Shown piece after piece: positions 1-12,000 of a DNA stretch of 64,000 nt. Made by a program: the position numbers and the translations under genes. The notes below the pieces were generated by a model. That model saw nothing but the letters and a program-made list of their open reading frames with translations. It did not search any database and was not told where the DNA came from. The DNA comes from Actinospineispora spinosispora DSM 44797 (GTDB lineage: Bacteria > Actinomycetota > Actinomycetes > Mycobacteriales > Pseudonocardiaceae): positions 99,225 to 163,224 of the forward strand of contig NZ_AUBB01000029.1 in the NCBI RefSeq assembly GCF_000429025.1, written 5' to 3'. Positions within the stretch are counted from its first letter, which is position 1. The number at the start of each line of letters is the position of its first letter.

Positions 1-3000
1 TGGAGTTCCCGGCACCGCTGTCGAACCGAGAGTCGGGCGGCGTGCCCGCCCGGCCGCGGCCGAAGTCGACCCGCCTGAGCGTGGTTCCCGGCAGCAGTCC
101 GAACCGCGCGGCGATCGCGAACAGCCCGCCCAGGACGACGGCCAGCGAGATCCAGACCCAGAGTGAGGTGCCCTCGGCAGGCGGTCCGCGCGGGCCGGCG
201 TCGGCGACGTCCGGCCGCGACGCGCCGGTGTCCGGCGAGCTGGGGCTGGTGCTCGGCGTGCCGTCGCCCGGTTGCCCCGGGCCCTGGCCCTGATCACTCG
301 GGCCGGTGTCCTGACCGGTACCCGGTGCGCCCGGGACGATGACCGTCCGGCCGTCGGGCAGCTGGCGCGGGTCCTGGTGTGCCAGGTCCGGGTTGGCCCG
401 GACCAGGTCCGAGGAGCCGCCGGGCAGGTTTAGCCGGTCGGCGAGTTTCGACAGCGAGTCGCGCAGCGCGGCGCGCAGCCGCCAGCGCCCGTCCCAGCCG
501 GACGGGATCGTCAGGTGCTGGCCCGGCGTGATGCGGTCGAGCGCGGCCACGTCGGGGAACTGCTCGGCGTTCGCGTCGCGCCACCGCCGCAGGTCCCGGA
601 TGCCGGTCGCCGCCCCGAGGCCGCTGACCGTGTCCCCCGGCTCGACCTCAGCGGTGTCCGGCAGGGTCGCGGTCGCGCTCGCCGGTGCGGCGCTGACCGA
701 GGCGACGGACGTGATGCTGACCGTCTGGGCATCGGCCGTGGGCTGGTCCAACGTCGCGAACAGCGCGGCGCCGAGCGTCAGAGCGATCACGGTCGCTTTC
801 GCCACCGGGATGATCGCGGCGCGCACCCGCGCACCCGCGCGGCGCAGCCAGGCGTGCTCGGACGGCGGTCCGCGCTGGCGTTTCAGGGCTCGGGCCACCA
901 GGTAGACGTTCACCACCGCGACCAGGCCTGCGACCGCGAGGAAGACCGGCGAGCCGATCGGGCCGTCCAGCACGCCGAGCAACGAGCCACCGGAGGTCTG
1001 GCCGCCGGAAAGATCACCAGCCGCCGCTGTGCCCGCGAAGGTCATGAGCAGGGCGATCCCGGTGCCGGCCACCACGGCCAGCCTGGCAAACGTCCGCATC
1101 CAGCCCGTCGATCGGCTCCGGACACCACCGATCCGGTGGGGATCGACCATCCGCCGAAGCAGGTTCCGGTCGTCCAGCTTGCGCTCGGCCACCGCCAGGA
1201 AGCGCGCGGTCAACATCGGCGAGGAGGTACTCACCCACCCGGCCGGTGCCGTGAGCTGACGATGGATGCTCGACCCGCTCGAGACGGGGCTGATCAACTC
1301 GCCGGCGCTGTCGGTGACGACACCGCCGGACATGCCGCCCGAAACATGTACCTCGTACCTGACCTCGCCGAACTCGACGTCGATCACGGCCGCTTCAACC
1401 GCCACTCGGATGTGGCCCGGATTGCCTTCGAGCCGCAGTCTCTCGCCGATCTCCACCGGGCGGTTCCGGATCGGGGCCGCCGTCCACGCCGGCACAGCCC
1501 GCCCCGGCTCGGCGCCGCCCAGCCACCGGATGACGAGGTCGATCAACCTGTGTGGCCAGGACCGGTTGCCGAACTCGACGAGCGCCAGGTCGGGTGCATA
1601 CGTGTCCTGGAGACGAGCTCTCTGACGAGCGGCGGCGTCCGCCAGATGCCATTGCGGGCTGCCCTTCGGCCCGTACTCCTCGACCGTCACCGTCTGCCAC
1701 GCCCGGGCCCGTCGACCGTCGACCGCGATCCAGACGGGTGCGAAGTGCTCGACGACGTGCAGGGCGGTCAGGACCCGGAACGGTTCGAGGCTGACCACGG
1801 CACCGGTGCCGACCACGTCCCGGCGGAACCGCCCGCCGCTCTCGATGTCCACCACCGACAGTGACGGGTGCAGTCCCGCCGCCGGCGCCAGGTCCTCGCC
1901 CTCGCCCACCGGCCCCACCGTCACCAGCCGCGCCGCGCGCCAGCGCGCACGGAATCGGGCGGCCTGCATCTCCAGCGCCGTTGTGGCGGGTCTGCCCGCG
2001 AGCCACGGCAGCGTGGCACCCAGCCGAGGGTCGGTGGCGTTCAGGTCGATCCGGTACACCGAGGTCGTCCCCTCGGTCCGGTCCGAACCGGCTGCCTTCC
2101 ACCGCTGGGCGATCAATTCGAAGATCTGGTCCGGGTCGCTCAGCCACCCCTCGGCCGTGGCCCGGAGGACGCGCGTCGCGTGGCCCATCGGGGTCAGCCG
2201 CCACAGTATGCGGGCGCCACCGACCTGTTGGCCGTCGATCTCCAGGAGCCCGTCAGCACCCCACAGCCGCAGCATCGGGACTCCACCGATCACCGTCAGC
2301 CTGAACCCGGCGCGCACCGCCGCGGCATCGGCGGCCACTACCTGCGCAACCTTGCGCTCATCGGTGAACACCTCGAGCCTCGGTGAACGATCCACCACCG
2401 AGCGCAGCTCGATCTCGCTCACCACCAGGGTCTCGGCAAGATCGGCCAACGCCCAGTGATCCCGACGCTGCCCGTCCAACAGCGCCAGCACCCGGTCCTC
2501 CAGCGGAACCTCCGCGCGGGGCAAGGCCAGGCGAGCCGACTCGATCTGTCCGCGCACCCGCTCGATGTGTGCGGACATCTCATCGGACAGCCGCAGCCCC
2601 CGCGTCCCGGCCGCCTTGTTCAGCTGCCGCTCGGCTCGGTCCAACCGGACCACGGCAAGGTCGTGGTGACCCGGCCCGACCGCGCCGGCCGAGGCAAGGG
2701 ACTCCTCAGCGGCCGCGACGAGGCGCAGACCCCGGTCGTGAGAACTCCAGGCGCGCGTCGGCCGGTGCTGCCTGCGGTAGGCCAGCCAGAAACGAACCGA
2801 CCTGCCGAACACGGCGGCGGTGAGCGCGAGCGCGGCAGCCGTGCCGAGCTCGACCAGCGAGGAGCTGCTCAGCGGCACATCCAGAGCCCCCGTCGAGACG
2901 AGATCGGCGGCGATCGCACGTGGGACACCGATCGTCAACGGGCCAGCGCCCACCATGCCCAGGACCAGCACGGCCCTGGACGACCACCAGCGGCGGCGCT

Positions 3001-6000
3001 TCTTCTCGGTGATCTTCTCGACGGTCTGCCGTAGCCGGGGCACCTCGGTCAGGAGGACCTGGGCGAACGTGTCCCGCTCCAGCTGCGTCGCGGGCGACAG
3101 CGGACCGGTCAGCCGGTCGGCGAGCTCGCTGCGCAGCGCGCGGAACGCCTTCCGGTACTCCCGCGCGGTGAGGCCATGGTTCATCTCGGTCAGCACCAGT
3201 GCCGTGGTGACGGTCTGCCTGAACCAGACCGGGTCGATGCTCGCCGGCAGGGCGCCGACCCAGTTACCGGTGCGCTCCAACCACAGGTAGTGCAGCTGCC
3301 CGGCGGCCACCGGGTCGAGCATCCGCCGCAGCTCGCGCCAGCCCCGTTCACCCAGCTCGGCGAGCAGTGCGCGACCCTGCTTCGCCCAGTCAGCCCAGGT
3401 CTCGCTGGCACCGGCGCCGGAGTTCTCGGCCATCATCCGGCCGATCTCCCGCGCACGCGCGGCGTGCGGGCCGTCGACCGTTCCGGTCCCAGGCTCGATC
3501 GGGCGGGTGGAGGTGACCGGGGCGGCGGAATCAGTCCGGCCTCGCGGCGTCGTCGGTTCGCCATCGGGCCGCGCGGAGTCCGCCTGCTCGCGCCAGGCGG
3601 CGAGCCGCGCGGTGAGCTCGGCGACGGCCTCGGGGGTCCGGACGTTCTCCGCTCCGTCCAGCCAGGCCGCCATCCGCTCCGCGGCGGCGGACCAGGCCTC
3701 ACTGAACGGGTCGGCCTTGTCGATGCCGGCCGGCAGGTCGTCCAGCAGCGCCTCGCCCAGCGCGGTGATCCGATAGACGCGCGTCCCGGTTCGGGTGTGC
3801 ACGACCGTGATCAGATTGATCTCCGGTGCGGCCAGTGTCTCGAGCCTGCGGCGCAGCGAGTCGCCGTCCGCGCCGAGATCGGCGGCCATCGCGCGCGGGC
3901 TGCCGCCGGGGTTGGCGCGCAGCCAGTCCAGCACCGCCCTGGCACTGCCGCCGGCAGCGGCGGCCGCGCCCGTCCGGACCCGGCGTACCGCGAGGACGGC
4001 GCCGATCAGTGCGGCACCGGCAGCGAACCCGGACACCGTGGGGGCGCTCGTCGCGAGGTCCAGCAGCACCGACAGCATCGAGCGGACCGGGCCTTCGCCC
4101 GAGGCCAGCGTCGCCGCCGATGCCGTGGACCCGTGCAACATTCCCGGCGCGAGCAGACCCATGGCGATCAGGCCGACCACCGCCAACGCCTTTCCGCCGC
4201 GGTTCCACCTCGGCCACCGGTGCTTGACGGCGCTCGACGGGCGATCATCCGACAGCGTGAAGGTATAGGTGGTGTCCCCGATGGTGATCGTGCTGCCGTT
4301 GCGGAGCGCGGTCGGTCCGGTGAGCGGTGTCCGGTCCACCTTGACCGCTGTCGGGTCGTCGAGGCTGTGCAGCCACCAACCGTTGGCACGCATGATGAGC
4401 ACCGCCCTGACCTGGGCAGGCCCCGGCTCGGTGAGGCGCAGGTCGGCGTCCGGGTGCGTCCCGATGATCAGGGAACCTCGGTAGATCGTGTGCTCTTGGC
4501 CGTGGCGCGTCGACAAGGTCACGCCGGACGCGAATCCGTCGGCGTAGCCGCGCTCATACAGATCGGTATAGGCACCGGCCGGGATCCGGATGATGAGCCG
4601 TTCGTTGCGCGAGACGAGCAGCTGCTCGGACTGCCGTGCGGCGGCGAGGACCTCCTCGACGGTCAACGACATGGCCTCGGCCAGCCAGCCGACATCCACC
4701 CAGTTCCACTGTCCCAGTGCGGCGAGCACCGGACCTGCGAGCCGCTGGCCCACGTGGGCGTCGCGCACGGCAACGAAGTTCCGCAGCACGGTCTGGAGGA
4801 TCTCGAGCAGCCAGCCGAACTTGACCCCCTCCGCATCCGACAGGCCGGCCATGAGTTGCGCTCGGGGCAGCGTCGGCTCCAGGAAGCGGGCAATCTTGAT
4901 CAGCTGGTTGATCCGTTCCAGGTGGGTGAGATCGTCGAAGCTCGCGTCCCGGTCCACCCAGGAGCGCAGGGTGTTCAGCGGCGCCAGAAAGGCCAGCAAC
5001 CCGTCGACGCGTTCCCGATCGGAACCGCTCAGAGCGACGGCGGCAAAGTGGCCCCGCTGCGCGGCCAGCCCGTCCGTCAACCGGCCGATGCCCTCGTCCA
5101 GCCGTTCCCGGAGCTGGGGCAGCGACGCCTGATCGATCGGGTAGCTCGGGTCGAGCAGGCTCGTCCGCGCCGTCGACAGCAGCCGCGCCCGCACAGCTGT
5201 CTGGTCCGTCGCCAGCGCCTGTTCGTCGGCCAGCATCCGATCCAGCCGGCGAGTGTTCGCGGCCGGATCGCCGCGCGTCCCGCCGAGCCCGCCCATGCCG
5301 AACGGAACCGAGGCCGCCAGCAGCCCCGCCTCGGGCGGCAGACCGTGCCTGACCAGCAGCAGCGCGACCAGACCGCCCACGGCGATACCCACCACCGCCG
5401 TGGTCCTGCCCCGGAACCTCGCCGTCCAGCTCGGCTTCGCACTCGGTGCGGCCGCCACCTCGACGATCAACGCGCGCCGGTTGACCACCAAGATGTGATC
5501 GCCAGCCGAAGTGGCAGGGCTGATCGCGTCGACGCCGCGGATCGCTGCCCACACCCCGAGGTCCTCCAAGGCTCGGGCCAGCGTGGGCTCACCGTTCGCC
5601 CGCGCCTGGGCGATGTCACGCAGCTGAGCATCCATGGCGGCCAGGTCATCGACGACGACGGCGCTCGGGTGCAGATAAGCGCGGATCAGCGCGCCGGTTC
5701 CGTGCGCGGCGGTTCGGCCGCGACTGCTGTGCAGGCCTCGAGCGAGTCCCTCGTCGGTGGTGAAGTTGTGTCCGGTACCGACGAAGTCCCTGGCGTATCC
5801 GATGAAGGGGGCCAGACCGGTGCGGAATTCCTCGGCGTTGGCGGCCGCGTCCGGGCCGGAGATGCCTCGGTAGAGCGGCCGGTGGCCCTGCCGTTCCAGC
5901 GCCGAGGCGGCCTCCGCATCCACCACACGCGGCGGACCGCCCATGTTCTGCGCCTCCAGCGCCCTCTGCACCGCCGCGCGCGGGTGCAGCCCGCTGAGCT

Positions 6001-9000
6001 GACGCAGCTGCTGCACGTTCCAGTCGGTCAACCGGAGCCTGCCGAACGGAATGGCTGCGGCAGCCGCGCCGAGCAGTGATGCCGGCTCAGCGCCGTGCAG
6101 CGCCAGCAACACCGCGCCGGCCAACGCCACACCTGCGACCACCAGCCCCTGGGCCCAGCGCCGCGGCCGCTTTGGCTTGGGTTTCCGGTCTGTGTCCGCG
6201 CCGAGACCGGCACGCGACCGGACCTGGCCATCGGCTGCCAGCGAGGCGCCGGCGTTGGGCCGCGCCGCGAAGCCGAACCGGTACATGAGGGTCAGCAAGC
6301 CGCCGTGAAGCTCGACGAATCCGGACAGCTCGCCAGCGGCCGATGGGGGTCCGCGCGGCTCGGCCGGGGACCGGGGAGTGTTCGACTCCGGATGGGTGTT
6401 CACCGAGCCGACCTGCTCGGTGGCGGCAGGGGTGGGCGTGCCGGGGGCGCCGGCAGCGCTCGCTCCGCCGCCGCCCTTCGTTCCGCCGGCGGCCAGCCCG
6501 CTCGCGCCGACCGGGGTCGGCGGCGTCACGGCCGTCTCGCGCGCGGCGGATCCGGCCGGGAAGGCGAGCCGCACCGACGGCTCCCCCGCCAGGTCATCGA
6601 CGATCTCCAGGCCCGAGGACGGGAGCCGCACAGCCTCCTCGACGATCTCCGGGGACTCGTCCAGTTCATCGCTGAGCTCGTCGACCGACGTCGGTGCACC
6701 ACCGCGAGCGAGCAGGCCGGCGATGTCCGAGGCGAGCCGGGCCAGCGCGGGTCCCTTGGCGGCCAGCGCCGTCTCACGGATCTCGTCGAACCGGGTCGAG
6801 GCCGCCGCCAGCCGGATGGCCAGTGCGCTGAGCTCGTCGCTCGACGGTTCCTCGGCCAGCAGGTCCCGCACGGTGGCCAGCATGCGGGCGAGGCGCCCGC
6901 TGGGGCCATCCGACGCCGGGCCGGTGATGTCCAGCACGGACTCCCACGCGCCGGCCGGGCGGCGGCCGAGCTGGTCCAGTTGCTTTTCGACGGACTCCAG
7001 CAGCTCGGTGATCCCGGCGGCCGGATTCCGGACCGGCCGCGCCGCGTCGTCCTCGGCCCGGCGGCGCCGGTCGACGACCCCCGGCGGGTTGTCGGGTGTC
7101 TCGCCGCTCGGGCGGGAGAGGCTGACCTCCGCACCCAGGCCGATGTAGCGCAGGCGCGTCAGGTGGCTCAGGTCCAGACCCAGCTCCTCGGCCAGGCGCC
7201 CCAGCTGCCCCAGATCGCTGCCCGGGTAGGTCACGGTGGCGACGTTGAGGTGCTGGACCAGTCCGGGCGCACCCGGCACGGTCATGATCTGTCCGGCCGC
7301 GCTCAACCGCACCCGGTACCGCTCGTGGCCGACCTCTCGGCCGCTGTAGAAGTTGCCGTGCTGGTCGACCACGAAGGACCAGAGGTCGTCGGGCACGCCC
7401 AGCTTCATGAAGCCGCTCGTGTCGAATGCGGTGCCGTCCTTCGCCCAGTAGAACCGGCCCTGCCGGACGTAGAGGCGGTACTCGGCCATCCACGCCGGAA
7501 TCACGAAGTCGATGCCGGCACCGGGAATCGGGGTGAGCGGCTGCTCCCTGCGGGCCTCGTTTAGCACCTGTTCGGCCCGCGCCAGCTCGGCGGCCACCAC
7601 CTGACCGGCGAGCGACATGGCGGACTCGGCGTGATCGTGGCCGACCCACACCTCGTCGGCATGCTGGGTCTCGTGATCGACGAAGTCGCGCCACCACCGC
7701 TCGCCGAGCAGGCCCAGATCGGTCAGCTCGAGCAGATGCTCCCAGGTCTCGATGAACATCACGATCTCGGCGCGGCCCGCGTTGTTGCGGCCGTAGCCGA
7801 TGAGCCGCTCCGGCAGGTCCCCCAACCGCGCGGGGAGCAACGGTCTGGCCTCGGCGGTGCGCAGGAGCGTGACGAAGGCACCGGTGAGACCGAACGGCAA
7901 TGGCCGGGTGGCAGGCTGCCCTGCCTTGTCGATCATGTCGTCCAGGCCGCTCTCGAACGACTCACGCTCGGCCATGTCGAGGTGGCCGTGCCGCGAGAGG
8001 TCTCCACCGAGGTCCCCACGCGACCGGGACGTCTGGCGCTCACGCTCCAGCGAGGCCGCCAGTTCGAGCACCGAACGCACCAGCGGCTCGCTGTGCGGGT
8101 CGCCGTAGCCGGGCACATCATCGGGGAACATACGGGTACGTATCGCGCGGAGCAGCTCGCCCCGCCGGTCCGAGGGCACCACCCCACGCTCCACCAGACG
8201 CCGCACGATGATCAGCTGTGCGATGCCCTCGGCCAGCCGCTCGCCCTCGAGCCCAACCGCGGTGAGACCGTCCTCCCGCTGCTGATCGTTCGGCTCCGGC
8301 CGACCGGCCGAGGGAAAGGTATCCAGCGTCGTCTCACTGAGGTGCCGACCAGCCGTCACCCCGACCACGAACTGGAACACGTGGACCAGCTCGTGCCAGG
8401 TGATGTACTCGTCACCGAGGGCCACCAGCTCGTCCGGGGAGAGAACGACCCCGACCGCCGCGAGCGCATCCCGGAGGCTGAGCTGGATGGGATGGTCGCG
8501 GTCACTACTCATCCGCACCTCGGCGTCCACCGCACCGCCAGCCCTCGGTGGGTCCGCCCCGAACCATCCCAGGAGACCTGCCCTCGGACTGTCCGGGCCC
8601 CCCTCGTACCAGTACATCTCCCTCGGCAGGTCTTCGATCAGCCTTCGCAGCCATGCCGGGGCCAACACGCCGAGCGGCCCGAGTCGCCTGAGCTCCGAGA
8701 GGAACTGGGGAAGCAGCGCCAGGATCGCGGCATCGCGGGGCCGACCGGGGTCGAGGCGTAGCTGATCGAGACGTTCCCGCTCGACCGGCTCGGCCATGGC
8801 ACGGAGCCGGTCCAGCTCATCCCTCAGTTCCGCGACCTGGCCGGGCGAAGCCTCACCTAGGGCCTCGCGGCGTTCGAGCTCCGCGAGCTGTCTGGACAGG
8901 CGTCGCAATCGCGCCAGAACCTCATCTGCGGACTCGACGTCGTGCGGCTCACCCGAGCCGATCGAGGTAGCGCCGGGCGGACCTCGACTGGTCGAGGCCC

Positions 9001-12000
9001 GTGCGGCCGCCCGCACCAAGCTGACACCCAACTTGACCAGGGGGACGGCAACGGCCAGCGTCAGGACTGCCACGCCGACCAGTAGCTGCCCGGTGTGCCC
9101 GCCGAAACCGAGCCCGCCGATCGCTACGGCGCCCAGGGTGGCGAACAGCGAGGCTCGTGCCTGCGCACCACCGTGCGCTGTGCCGTTCTTCCACCGCGTC
9201 GACGGGTCGGTGTCCGCCGGGACCATATCGGTGAACGCCGCGCTGAGCTGGGGGTCGGTACCGTACAGCAGCCCGGTTCCACCGTCCAGGCTCAGCTGTA
9301 CCGCGTGCCCGACGAGCCGGCCACTCGAATCGAACAGCGCGCCGCCGGAGGTGCCTGGACCGAGCAGCACCGGCACACCGACGTGACCGGCACCCAGGAA
9401 AACGACCGGCCCGACACCGGCCGCGAGCAGTCCGCCCGGGTTGCCGACCACGGTGAGCCACTCGCCTGCCCGCAGCGGCGTGCGCCGGGGGGTCGCCGCC
9501 GGCACGTCCAGTCCGTACACGGTGATCTCGGCCAGGTCGACGGTTCCACCGTCCCAGTCCGGCGCGTTCGCCACCTGCCAGCTGAAGGCCTCCTCGGCCA
9601 GCCCCCGGTTCGCGCCGTATCCCTCGACCCGGACGGTGCGCCAGCTTGCCGCCGGCACCCCGTTGACCGTGATCTGCCCTGGGGTGAAGCCCTTCACCAC
9701 GTGCAGGGCGGTCCGCACCGTGACCGGACCGCCAGGCACGCCGGACACGACCACACCGGAGCCGCCCTGGAGGTCGATACGCACCACGGAAGCCCAGGCC
9801 GTGCGGCCCGGGATGGTCAGCTCGGCGCCGCCGACGGGGAAGATCCCGACGATCACATGCCGGCCCGGTTGGCGCTCGAACGTGACCAGCTCGAACCCGC
9901 CGGGCAGCGTCGTGGCGCGCAGCGGGCCCTCGGCGCGCCACACCGCGTCCTGGTCGGCCCAGCGCTCGGCGCTCACCGTGAGCAACCAGCGCGCCCACTG
10001 CCAGGCGTTGGCCTCGCCCAGCCCGTCCCGGTGCGCGATCTGCCGGGCCAGCAGCCGCAACAGGTTGCCGGGATGCGGGCCGACGTTGACCAGGTTTCCG
10101 CTGACCACGAGCACACCCTGGTCGCTGGCCCGCTCGAACTCGACCACTCCCGCCCGAATCACCGGCGTGAAACCGCTGTCGGTGACCCAGGCCGGGATCA
10201 GGTAGACGCCCTGTCCGTCCCCGGTGATCGCGAACTGCCCCGGCAGCACGAGGAGCGCCTCGAACAGCGCACCCGGCTCGACCCGCAGGGCCGAGGCGAG
10301 CGCCGGGGTCTCCGCGTAGCCGGCGGGGGTGCGCCTGAGCAGCGAAGAGACCTGTTCGGCGAGCGGCAGTCCGGCACCTCGCACCCTGGCCGCCTCAGCC
10401 TCGCCGAATCCGGGTTGGGGCTCGGAACCGCTGCTCACCAGATGATTCGCCCGGTGCGACCGTGCTCTGGTCAGCAGCTTCGCGACCGTCACGACGACGA
10501 TTACGCCGACCACTAGCGTCGGGGTGGCCGGTGCTGAACCCGCGGCATCGAGCGTGGACGCGCTGGCTGATTCGGCGAGGAGCAGCAGCGCGGGTACGCC
10601 GACGCCGACGAGCACCGCGGCGCGGGCCAGCAACGGCCGCAGTCTGGCCATGATGGGGTCGGCTCGCAGCAGCCAGGCCATCGTCGCGCCGAGCGCCGCG
10701 CTGGTGACCGCACCCGCCACCGGGTGATGCAGCCACAGCAGGCCCAGCGCGAAGACCGGCAGAGCGATCCCGACCGGTTTCTCGATCAGGTCGAGCAGGC
10801 GCCGGGCCGGTGCCCACAACAGGCGGTGGCGCCGGGTGTCCGGTGCATCGGTCGGCTTCGGATCGGCCGCATCGGCCAACGGGGGCGCGTTGCGGTTGAT
10901 CGCCCACATCAGCATGAGCAGCGCGCCGACCCCGACCGAGGTCACCGTGACCGGCAGCGGGTCGGTCATGGTCAGCATCGCCACGAATCCGTATGCGGCC
11001 AGCGACAGCCGGCCGATCTGGCTCGCCACCCACAGGTGCGCCGGCGACGGCTTGTGCTCCCGGTCGCCGACAGTGGCCTTCAGCTTGTGGAACACCCAGT
11101 AGAGCGCCTCGAAGCCGTTGCCGAGGAACGTCGCCATGAACACCATGTTGGCCACGCTGAACACCGGGCTGGTGCCCTGGAACACCGAGGCGAACATCGG
11201 GTACTCGGCTTCGAGGATCGCCGCGAACGACGCGAACGACGCCCATGCCGCGAACTTCGACCAGCCCGTCTTGCGTTCTTCGGCGCTGGGGTTGTCCTTG
11301 TTCAGCAGCAGCGCCAGCGCCGCCGGGGACAGCGACAGCAGGAAGCCGACGTCCAGCAGGGCGAACGCGAGGTCGATGTGCCGGTTCACCCCGACGGCGG
11401 TAATCGCACCGTATACGTGCAGGTCCAGGTTGATCGTCAGGGTCACCGCCGCGACCGAGCCGATGAGCTTCGCCCAACGGCCTTCTCCCCTGCCCAGTGA
11501 GCCTTGGTAGAAGTTCAGCGTCTGCCGCAGCAGGAACGCGGCGTTGGCGACCCAGGACAGCGACGTCCAGATCGGTGCGCCGCCAACCGCCAGCAGCAGC
11601 CCGGCGATGTTGGCGGTGCTGACCAGACCGGTCGGGGTCTGCATCCACCTTCCGAACCGTGCCCAGCCCGGCCGCGCCATGGCCGCCGGCAGCACCCGGG
11701 CCAGCCGGGCAACCGCGAACGCACCGATTGCCGCGCCCACCATGGCGGGAACCAGCGCGCCGCCGGACAGCACGGCGCCCAGCACCGTGCCCGTCAAGAC
11801 CGTGACCAGCGTCGACGGCGGGCCCCGGGCCGGATTGATCAGCCTCGGCAGGCCGGCGAAGCCAGCCGACACCGCCGCAGCGGCCGCGCCCACCGCCAGT
11901 GCTGTCCCACTCGACCAGCCGAGTACCGCGGCGCCGGCACCCGAGCCGGCCGCCGCGACGAGCACCGCCGCCGAGGCGAGCATCCGGGAGAACGGGGTGG

